Below, piece by piece: positions 1 through 6,498 of a DNA stretch of 6,498 nucleotides; the stretch's first letter is position 1; every line of letters begins with the position of its first letter. A program made the position numbers and the translations under genes. A model generated the notes under the pieces. That model was not told the DNA's origin. It saw only the letters and a program-made list of their open reading frames with translations, and ran no database searches. Where the stretch lies: assembly GCA_017526725.1 (NCBI GenBank), contig JAFXRA010000118.1:1-6498 (forward strand). Reading direction: 5' to 3'. Source of the DNA: Candidatus Rifleibacteriota bacterium. Lineage in GTDB: Bacteria; Riflebacteria; Ozemobacteria; Ozemobacterales; Ozemobacteraceae.

Positions 1-79
1 TACAGGCTTTTTGCAAGCCTTGGTCTTCACAAGTCTTAGTGGAGTTTATTTTTCAAGTGCTCTTGCAGAAGCGCACTGA
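1..79 (+). CDS. atpB: ATP synthase Fo subunit a, C-terminal end only (5' truncated by window)
   Basis: Only the last 25 codons are present, read from base 2 to a TGA at 77-79. The peptide begins TGFLQALVFTSLSGVYFSSA and ends in a His. This matches the end of the last transmembrane helix of subunit a, typically TG.LQAF.F..L..VY...A followed by a short polar tail. Subunit a forms the ion half-channels and carries the stator Arg facing the c ring; that Arg lies upstream of the window and cannot be checked. The stop is 18 bases before the atpE start, as expected for an atpB-atpE operon order. Identity rests on the C-terminal match and on position. Confidence 0.85.
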   Translation, partial: TGFLQALVFTSLSGVYFSSALAEAH

Positions 80-97
80 TTTGGAGGTTATAAATTC

Positions 98-421
98 ATG
101 AATGGTGAAATAATTGCTTCTTTAACCCAAAATATAGCAACCGCCACACCAGAAGTTTTAAACGCTACTACTGAAATAGTAAAAGCAACAACTAACAGTA
201 CTCCTTATATTCTGTATGCAGTAGCAGCTTGTATTACTATTGGAGCGTCAGTTTGTGCTATAGCACAAGGAAGAGTTATAGAAAAAGTTGCTGAAAGTAT
301 CGCAAGACAACCTGAATCTGCCAGTGATTTGCGTGGTTCTATGATTATAGGTCTTGCTATGGTTGAATCTATGGCAATTTACTGTTTACTCATCGCTATA
401 TTACTATTATTGAAAGCATAA
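98..421 (+). CDS. atpE: ATP synthase Fo subunit c, extended N-terminus, Na+-type ion site
   Basis: The rotor ring subunit, 107 residues against the usual 70-90. A GGAGG at 83-87, 10 bases before the ATG, supports the start; the next Met is at residue 82. Residues 1-36 are a polar Thr/Asn/Ala-rich extension without a clear signal peptide. Helix 1 is about 37-60, the polar loop holds R70-Q71-P72, and helix 2 is about 82-105. The carboxylate is E90. Aligned to Ilyobacter tartaricus c (offset 25, no gaps from Q32 to Y70), Q57, E90, S91 and Y95 equal Q32, E65, S66 and Y70, which line the Na+ site; its T67 is M92 here. The helix 1 GxGxGxG motif is A50, V52, A54, A56. What is seen is the residue pattern; Na+ coupling is inferred. 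The fused b-delta gene begins one base after the stop. Confidence 0.95.
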   Translation: MNGEIIASLTQNIATATPEVLNATTEIVKATTNSTPYILYAVAACITIGASVCAIAQGRVIEKVAESIARQPESASDLRGSMIIGLAMVESMAIYCLLIAILLLLKA

Positions 422-422
422 T

Positions 423-1517
423 ATGTTTGAAGTAAAAATTTGGGTTCTGATTTCTCAAACCATAAACTTTTTTGTTCTATTTTGGATACTGAACAAATTT
501 CTATTCAAACCAATAGGCAAAGTCATAGACGATCGTCGTGAAGAAATTCAACGAATAAAGAAAGAAACAGAAACAGCTTTTGGCGATGCAAAGAATTTGA
601 AAGAAAAGTGTCAGGAACGCTTAGATAACATCAAAGAAGAAATGGATGAGTTAAAGCGTCAAAAGCTTTTGGAAACGGAAGATTCTGTTGCCAAAGTAAT
701 TGTTAATGCAAAAAACAAAGCAGAAACAATGAAAGAAGAAGCAGAACTCGAAATTCTTCTTGAAAAGCAAAGAGCTTGGATTCAGATGAGGGAAGATGTC
801 GTTCAGCTTGCCACAGAAGCTGCTGAAAGGATAATCGGAGAATCTCTTAATGATGAAATGCACCGCAAGCTTATAAACAAATCTATAGAAAAATTGGACA
901 AAGACTTACCAGATTCCAAAGAAGAAACAAAAGAGTCCAAAACAGAGCTTCCAAAAGAGTATGCAGAAAGTTTTTTTGCTAAGATAGACGAAAAAGACTT
1001 GAAGCCGCTTTATGCTGATTTCAGAGCATTCGTTAAGATTTACAACGAAAACACTGAACTGCATGAAATAATGGATAGTCCCACAATAGAGCCAGAAAAA
1101 AAGCTTGAATTAATCAATAAAGTATTCGCAAGCAACATAGAAAAAGAAGTTTTAAGCTTCATTACTTCACTAATAAATGAAAAACGAACCCATATACTTA
1201 ATAAAATAGCCGAAGAAGCAGATTTGATGTATCACGACAGAAGCTGTATAAAAGGAATTCGAGTCAGAACAAAAGTTCCTCTTACAAATGCTGAAATGAC
1301 TGAACTTCAGAAAGTATTAAAAAAGAAATTCGGTACTTTGGAAATAGAAGAAATTGTAGATACAAATATGGTTGGCGGTCTGATTATTCAGCTTGACGAC
1401 CTGATAGTTGATGATTCTATAGATTTAAGAGTTAAACAGCTTCGAGAATCTATGGCTAAGGTCAAAGAAACTTGGAAACAGCAGATAGCTGATGCTCCAA
1501 GTCTTGCTATTATCTAG
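423..1517 (+). CDS. atpFH: ATP synthase subunit b-delta fusion (peripheral stalk)
   Basis: One 364-residue protein carries two normally separate stator subunits. Residues 1-28 are the membrane anchor ([20 protein letters not shown], then LNKFLFKPI, typical of subunit b). Residues 35-125 form a highly charged helix that should dimerise, and 126-162 match the b C-terminus ([10 protein letters not shown]). Residues 163-178 are a polar Lys/Glu/Ser linker. Residues 179-346 are a full delta/OSCP domain, with a helical N-terminal part and the C-terminal signature D313...[18 protein letters not shown]...RVKQLRESM. About 17 extra residues follow. The reading frame is open throughout, so the fusion is not an artefact of a missed stop. 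Translation is probably coupled to atpE (1-base gap, no strong ribosome binding site). Mycobacteria have a b-delta fusion but also a separate b; no second b lies here between c and alpha. Confidence 0.93.
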   Translation: MFEVKIWVLISQTINFFVLFWILNKFLFKPIGKVIDDRREEIQRIKKETETAFGDAKNLKEKCQERLDNIKEEMDELKRQKLLETEDSVAKVIVNAKNKAETMKEEAELEILLEKQRAWIQMREDVVQLATEAAERIIGESLNDEMHRKLINKSIEKLDKDLPDSKEETKESKTELPKEYAESFFAKIDEKDLKPLYADFRAFVKIYNENTELHEIMDSPTIEPEKKLELINKVFASNIEKEVLSFITSLINEKRTHILNKIAEEADLMYHDRSCIKGIRVRTKVPLTNAEMTELQKVLKKKFGTLEIEEIVDTNMVGGLIIQLDDLIVDDSIDLRVKQLRESMAKVKETWKQQIADAPSLAII

Positions 1518-1528
1518 GGAGCGCGTTC

Positions 1529-2965
1529 ATGACAATCAGACCATCAGAAATATTATCTGTCCTAAAGCACGAAATAGATAACATTTCGGTTGATACCAAA
1601 TCTATTGAAGCAGGTAGTGTTATACAGGTTGGCGACGGTGTTGCACGTATACAAGGTCTTCCCAAAGCAATGGCCGGAGATCTCGTCGAATTTCAGAATG
1701 GTACAAAGGGCTACATATTAAACCTTGAAGAAGATAATATTGGTTGTCTGCTTTTAGGTTCTGACGAAGATATTCACGAAGGCGACATCGTTACAGATAC
1801 TGGTAAAATTCTTTCTGTTCCTGTTGGTCCAGAACTTTTAGGTCGTGTTGTAGACTCTTTAGGTAATCCAATTGACGGCAAAGGCGATATTAATACAAAA
1901 GAAACCAAAAACGTTGAAAGCCCAAGTCCAGGCATTATTTATCGTCAACCAGTCACAGTTCCTCTTCAAACAGGTATCCAGGCAATAGACGCATTGATTC
2001 CTATTGGTCGAGGTCAACGTGAACTTATCATTGGAGACCGTCAGACAGGTAAAACATCAATAGCCATTGATACAATCATCAATCAGAAAGACAAAAATTG
2101 TTTCTGTGTCTATGTTGCCATAGGTCAGAAAATGTCTACCATCAGCCAGATTATAGATGTTTTAAAAAAATACGATGCGTTGAAAAACACAATAGTAGTT
2201 GTTGCATCAGCTTCTGATACAGCAGCTATGCAATATATTGCTCCATTTGCCGGCTGTGCAATGGGCGAATACTTCAGAGATAAAGGCCAAGACGTTCTCT
2301 GCGTCTACGATGACCTAAGCAAGCATGCAGTCGCTTATAGACAGGTTTCTCTGCTACTAAGACGTCCTCCTGGACGTGAAGCTTTTCCGGCAGACATCTT
2401 CTATCTGCATTCCAGACTTTTGGAAAGAGCAGCCAGACTTTCTCCTGAATTAGGCGGAGGCTCTCTTACCGCTTTGCCTATAATAGAAACGCAAGCTGGT
2501 GACGCTTCTGCTTATATTCCAACCAATGTAATTTCTATTACAGACGGTCAGATTATTCTAGAAGCTACCCTCTTTAACTCAGGTGTTAGACCAGCAATTA
2601 ATGCCGGGCTTTCAGTATCAAGAGTCGGTGGCAGCGCTCAAGTCAGTGCTATGAAAAAGATTGCAGGTCCTTTAAGACTTGAATTAGCTCAATATAGAGA
2701 ACTTGCAGCTTTTTCACAATTCTCTAAAGATTTGGATAAAGCCACACAGAACCAACTAAGCAGAGGTGAACACTTAGTTGAATTACTTAAGCAACCGGTT
2801 CATGATTGTATGAGTGTTTCCGATCAGATTATCGCTATATTTGCTTCTACAAAAGGTTATACAGATAAACTTGGAGTAAAGGAAATAAGCGGCTTTATCA
2901 GTCTGCTACAAAAATATGTCCGCAAAAAACATCCTGAATTCATCAAAACTTTGAAAAAGACTTAA
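1529..2965 (+). CDS. atpA: ATP synthase F1 subunit alpha, C-terminus cut short by a frameshift
   Basis: The non-catalytic nucleotide-binding subunit of F1. The start has a GGAG at 1518-1521, 7 bases upstream, and the N-terminus ([16 protein letters not shown]) is canonical. Residues 25-92 are the beta-barrel. The P-loop GDRQTGKT is at 169-176, the Walker B region [12 protein letters not shown] at about 257-266, and the arginine finger is R365 in SVSRVGG. The C-terminal helical domain starts at about 376. The reading frame stops at 478 residues against about 500-515 in the family, within [13 protein letters not shown]. The missing segment is encoded directly after, in the -1 frame (2959-3132). 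Adding one A to the A5 run at 2954-2958 gives a 534-residue protein. Either the gene carries a real indel or assembly error, or it uses -1 frameshifting. Catalytic features are intact. Confidence 0.95.
   Translation: MTIRPSEILSVLKHEIDNISVDTKSIEAGSVIQVGDGVARIQGLPKAMAGDLVEFQNGTKGYILNLEEDNIGCLLLGSDEDIHEGDIVTDTGKILSVPVGPELLGRVVDSLGNPIDGKGDINTKETKNVESPSPGIIYRQPVTVPLQTGIQAIDALIPIGRGQRELIIGDRQTGKTSIAIDTIINQKDKNCFCVYVAIGQKMSTISQIIDVLKKYDALKNTIVVVASASDTAAMQYIAPFAGCAMGEYFRDKGQDVLCVYDDLSKHAVAYRQVSLLLRRPPGREAFPADIFYLHSRLLERAARLSPELGGGSLTALPIIETQAGDASAYIPTNVISITDGQIILEATLFNSGVRPAINAGLSVSRVGGSAQVSAMKKIAGPLRLELAQYRELAAFSQFSKDLDKATQNQLSRGEHLVELLKQPVHDCMSVSDQIIAIFASTKGYTDKLGVKEISGFISLLQKYVRKKHPEFIKTLKKT
2954..2959 (+). 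other. Frameshift point in atpA (A5G run)
   Basis: The zero-frame codons here are TTG AAA AAG ACT TAA. Re-reading G2959 (a -1 shift), or having six As instead of five, gives TTG AAA AAA GAC TTA AAG and continues into the canonical alpha C-terminus. AAAAAG is a known weak slip sequence in bacteria, but the base before it is G rather than A, so the P-site tRNA would re-pair imperfectly. A perfect 6-bp hairpin at 2983-2998 (AGCAAA/TTTGCT) lies about 23 bases downstream, farther than usual stimulators. I see no upstream Shine-Dalgarno-like stimulator. A homopolymer indel is the simpler reading. Confidence 0.7.
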
Positions 2966-3132
2966 AGTTCACAGATGAAGTAAGCAAAGACCTTTGCTCA
3001 ATAATTGAAGAATTCTTAGCAAAGCTTTATATGCCTCGCTATCATTCTGCTGAACTCAAGGCTCAAAAAGCTCTTGAAGAATTGAAGGAAAAACAGAGCT
3101 TTGTAACCTTAGAAATGGAGGAAGAGAACTGA
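2959..3132 (+). pseudogene. atpA: Displaced C-terminal segment of atpA in the -1 frame
   Basis: Read from G2959 to the TGA at 3130-3132, this gives 57 codons without a stop. The first part, [20 protein letters not shown], corresponds to the last helix of alpha (E. coli has [20 protein letters not shown] at the same place). The following 35 or so residues are Lys/Glu-rich (AELKAQKALEELKEK) and go beyond the usual alpha end. The open frame and plausible amphipathic sequence argue that it is, or was until recently, part of alpha. It has no convincing start of its own. It becomes part of a 534-residue alpha if the frame is restored. Confidence 0.8.
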
Positions 3133-3151
3133 GAACTAAAAAATGAGTACT

Positions 3152-3179
3152 CTCTATTCTCTAATCTCTAAACTCTAAA
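3152..3179 (+). repeat. Four tandem 7-bp repeats (CTCTAWW) before atpG
   Basis: Four adjoining heptamers: CTCTATT, CTCTAAT, CTCTAAA and CTCTAAA. The array ends 3 bases before the atpG start codon and fills the place where a ribosome binding site would be. No Shine-Dalgarno sequence is visible between 3133 and 3182. The units are pyrimidine-rich on the coding strand and unlike the surrounding coding DNA. Short heptamer arrays can change copy number by slippage; whether this one varies cannot be seen from one sequence. Confidence 0.85.
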
Positions 3180-3182
3180 ATT

Positions 3183-4079
3183 ATGGCTTCTTTACGTGAT
3201 ATAAGACAAAAAATAAAAAGCGTTACTACAACACAACAGATAACTAACGCAATGAGAATGATGTCTACTGCCAAACTCAGCAGAGCAGTAGAATCTGTAA
3301 ACAAAGCAAAACCTTATATTAACAAACTTCTTTCTTTGGCACGCCATATAAAGACTGTTATTCCTGATTTAAAACACCCTGCTTTTGAAAAACGTGAAAT
3401 AAACAAGACTTCTACTATTATAATAGGTGGGGAACGTGGTCTTTGCGGTGGTTTTAACCAAGAGCTTCATAACTATATACAAAAGAAGATTAAAAAGCTT
3501 GATATATCAAAACAAGAATTTTATGTAATAGGACAAAAACCCATAAGATTTCTTCAATTCTTGAATATACCGATAGAAAAAGAGTATGAAACTCTAAACA
3601 TTAATGAATTAAAGCCTGAGCTTATAGAACTCTCAAAGAATCTTTTCGAAGAGTTTAAAGCAAAAAAGACAGATAGAGTTAGCATAATCTATACTTCTTA
3701 CACATCTTCTGTAAACCGCCCTATTGTAAGCTTTCAATTGCTTCCTTTACCCGAGAATGGCGAATTGTTTTCTGAAGCCGAAAAAGAGCTAGAAGATGAA
3801 GAGAAAAGCATTAAGATTAATTCTCAGGATTTCGATTTTTTCCCGTCTCCTGAAGAAATATTCGATAGCCTCCTGCCTAGATATATGTATAACTCTTTAC
3901 TAAAAGCGGTGTTAGAATCAGTTGCTGCCGAGCAATGCTGTAGAATGATTGCAATGACTTCCGCTACAGACCGTGCCAATGAAAAGCTTGAAAGTCTCAG
4001 ACTTGAATTGAATAGGAGCAGACAAGCACAGATTACCCAAGAAATTAACGAAGTAGTCGCTGGTTCGCAAACTTCGTGA
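3183..4079 (+). CDS. atpG: ATP synthase F1 subunit gamma (central stalk)
   Basis: The rotating central shaft that couples the c ring to catalysis in alpha3beta3. The protein has 298 residues, about normal (285-300). The start is set by the canonical N-terminus MASLRDIRQKIKSVTTTQQI, despite no visible ribosome binding site. The N-terminal helix (about 1-57) and C-terminal helix (about 228-290) form the coiled-coil shaft; the latter holds RMIAMTSATDRANEKLESLRLELNRSR and ITQEI. The Rossmann-like middle domain contains GGERGLCGGFNQEL at 82-95, where most relatives have T-S/D-RGLCG. Residues 195-212 are a locally acidic stretch (EAEKELEDEEKS). Translation may depend on re-initiation after the alpha tail, or on an unstructured leader made of the CTCTAWW repeats. 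Beta follows after a 103-base gap that holds a palindromic repeat. Confidence 0.95.
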   Translation: MASLRDIRQKIKSVTTTQQITNAMRMMSTAKLSRAVESVNKAKPYINKLLSLARHIKTVIPDLKHPAFEKREINKTSTIIIGGERGLCGGFNQELHNYIQKKIKKLDISKQEFYVIGQKPIRFLQFLNIPIEKEYETLNINELKPELIELSKNLFEEFKAKKTDRVSIIYTSYTSSVNRPIVSFQLLPLPENGELFSEAEKELEDEEKSIKINSQDFDFFPSPEEIFDSLLPRYMYNSLLKAVLESVAAEQCCRMIAMTSATDRANEKLESLRLELNRSRQAQITQEINEVVAGSQTS

Positions 4080-4088
4080 TTTTTAAAT

Positions 4089-4137
4089 TCAAAGGGCCGT
4101 CATTGCGAGCCGAAGGCGTGGCAATCTAGCCCTTTGA
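4089..4137 (+). repeat. REP-like palindromic element between atpG and atpD
   Basis: A perfect 9-bp outer inverted repeat, TCAAAGGGC (4089-4097) and GCCCTTTGA (4129-4137), encloses an inner partial palindrome ATTGCGAGCC-GAA-GGCGTGGCAAT (4102-4125). The core GTCATTGCGAG...GGCAATC resembles a widespread family of bacterial intergenic palindromes; family membership is from memory and not tested here. The element sits 9 bases after the gamma stop and 45 bases before the beta start. As RNA it would form a stable hairpin inside the operon message and could act as a processing or stability boundary upstream of atpD. There is no T-run after it, so it does not look like an intrinsic terminator. Confidence 0.85.
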
Positions 4138-4173
4138 GAATAGCTATTGATGATTGGAAAGCCAGTTAATTAA

Positions 4174-6019
<1,846 letters not shown>

Positions 6020-6078
6020 CTCAGCGTTTTTATTGTAATTGGTAGTTATTGTTGGCACTAAGTATGTGTCTTGAAGAT

Positions 6079-6103
6079 CTTCCCCCGATTTAAGCGGGGG
6101 AAG
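6079..6103 (+). repeat. Perfect 9-bp palindrome, first of the 3' GC-rich cluster
   Basis: CTTCCCCCG (6079-6087) pairs with CGGGGGAAG (6095-6103) across a 7-base loop. It is the first hairpin after atpC, 60 bases beyond its stop. No T-run follows, so it is a poor intrinsic terminator alone. A second hairpin, GGCAC-GCA-GTGCC (6105-6117), begins two bases later. The sharp rise in GC against the AT-rich surroundings suggests an inserted repeat unit. Confidence 0.85.
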
Positions 6104-6119
6104 TGGCACGCAGTGCCGA

Positions 6120-6189
6120 AAGGGGGAGCAATGCAAAGCATTGCGTTGATAATTAGAATTTTACGCAAAGCTACGCTTTGCTCCCCCTT
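6120..6189 (+). repeat. 12-bp inverted repeat enclosing two smaller hairpins
   Basis: AAGGGGGAGCAA (6120-6131) is perfectly complementary to TTGCTCCCCCTT (6178-6189). Inside are two perfect 7-bp hairpins: GCAATGC-AAA-GCATTGC (6128-6144) and GCAAAGC-TAC-GCTTTGC (6165-6181). They share bases with the outer stem, so the outer stem and the complete inner hairpins cannot all form fully at once. The layout resembles a small composite palindromic repeat or a MITE-like element. No transposase is present. Confidence 0.85.
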
Positions 6190-6265
6190 ACGACTCGCTT
6201 GCCATCCTGGCGCTCGCATGCACTCCCAACCTCCTGTTGGTCGTCAGTCTCGCTTACACTCGCCA
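6190..6265 (+). repeat. GC-rich stretch with small palindromes and CTCGC motifs
   Basis: This continues the 3' cluster. It contains GCCA-TCC-TGGC (6201-6211), CCAAC-CTCCT-GTTGG (6226-6240), and four CTCGC motifs starting at 6194, 6213, 6249 and 6259. Spacing of the motifs is irregular. It probably belongs to the same repeat unit as the palindromes on either side. I see no coding signal. Confidence 0.55.
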
Positions 6266-6297
6266 GCTTCCCCGCATAGCGGGGCAGCATCTTTTTT
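6266..6297 (+). terminator. Putative intrinsic terminator closing the atp operon
   Basis: GCTTCCCCGC (6266-6275) pairs with GCGGGGCAGC (6279-6288) over a 3-base loop, with a single T/C mismatch. It is followed by ATC and six Ts (6292-6297). This is the best hairpin-plus-T-run in the window and lies about 250 bases after the atpC stop. It may end the operon message, or be a by-product of the repeat cluster it terminates. Confidence 0.6.
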
Positions 6298-6341
6298 AGA
6301 GATAACCTCAAAGAGAGGCTTTAGCATAACAATAAAAACAG

Positions 6342-6358
6342 AAAAGACGTAGTCTTTT
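6342..6358. terminator. Weak AT-rich hairpin, possible bidirectional terminator
   Basis: AAAAGAC (6342-6348) and GTCTTTT (6352-6358) form a perfect 7-bp stem with a GTA loop. The stem is AT-rich and ends in four Ts on + or, read on -, in TTTT then CTGTTTTT. It could stop transcription from either side but is energetically weak. An overlapping alternative stem is GTAGTC/GACTAC. Confidence 0.3.
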
Positions 6359-6498
6359 AAAAACTGACTACAATAAAAACAAACAATAAAGCTGTGCCTG
6401 TAGATTTTCACCATTTCTTCTAATTCTTTTTTTCGAAACGCTATACTTCGGTTTGAATAAGCTTGCCGTTTTGTTTTTCAATTTGATAAAGCTCATAA
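6359..6498. other. AT-rich flank, no gene supported
   Basis: Several stops occur in every frame. The longest minus-strand reading from the right edge is about 42 codons (starting MSFIKLKNK) and resembles nothing I know. Another minus frame (YELYQIEKQNGKLIQTEV) stops after 18 codons. An A7 run there would need one more A to continue into a KKELEEMV-like reading, which could be a decayed gene end, but the support is too thin. The stretch may lead to a gene outside the window. Confidence 0.4.

Noticed and set aside
651..863. A 70-codon open frame on the minus strand inside the b domain
   Set aside because: It is antisense to strongly conserved coding sequence, is Phe/Cys-rich as expected from the complement of Lys/Glu codons, and has no initiation signal.
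2954..2998. Firm call of programmed -1 frameshifting in atpA
   Set aside because: The slip heptamer is imperfect (G AAA AAG), the only hairpin is about 23 bases away, and a one-base homopolymer indel explains the data equally well or better.
4147..4172. Possible internal promoter before atpD (TTGATG ... TAATTA)
   Set aside because: The spacing is only about 14 bases, short of the usual 16-18, and the boxes match poorly in an AT-rich setting.
6079..6189. CRISPR array
   Set aside because: The repeats are palindromes of different sequence, not a regularly spaced identical direct repeat with spacers.
6071..6352. A 93-codon open frame on + after atpC (TTG start)
   Set aside because: It runs entirely through the palindromic cluster, has no ribosome binding site, and its composition follows the repeats. 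It resembles the spurious translations often made from such elements.

Overview
The window holds most of one F-type ATP synthase operon, all on the + strand, in the order atpB (last 25 residues only), atpE (c), a fused atpF-atpH (b-delta), atpA (alpha), atpG (gamma), atpD (beta), atpC (epsilon). It comes from a low-GC bacterium using the standard code; TAA, TAG and TGA all serve as stops. The sequence does not fix the organism. The beta and epsilon genes share the operon with the rest, unlike photosynthetic cyanobacteria. The GTCATTGCGAG...GGCAATC palindrome and the GC-rich palindromic cluster resemble intergenic repeats I associate with uncultured gut lineages. Gastranaerophilales/Melainabacteria or Elusimicrobiota are possible guesses, held at low confidence.

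Layout: 1-79 is the end of the a subunit; 98-421 the c subunit; 423-1517 the b-delta fusion; 1529-2965 alpha. Alpha is followed by a stretch (2959-3132) that encodes its missing C-terminal end in the -1 frame. A four-copy heptanucleotide tandem repeat (3152-3179) lies directly before gamma (3183-4079). A REP-like palindrome (4089-4137) separates gamma from beta (4183-5592). Beta overlaps epsilon (5585-6019) by 8 bases. From 6079 to about 6297 there is a GC-rich set of stacked palindromes ending in a plausible intrinsic terminator. The last 200 bases are AT-rich with no gene I can support.

Together the genes give a complete F1 (alpha, beta, gamma, delta domain, epsilon) and Fo (a, b domain, c) rotary machine in the membrane. 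The c subunit carries the Gln/Glu-Ser/Tyr pattern of Na+-coordinating c rings, and its usual Gly-rich helix-packing motif is replaced by Ala/Val. The single b gene is covalently joined to delta.

No wholly new system is evident. The points of interest are departures from a standard ATP synthase: the ion-binding and ring-packing residues of c, the b-delta fusion, the frameshift at the end of alpha, the repeats placed before gamma and beta, and the atypical C-terminus of epsilon.
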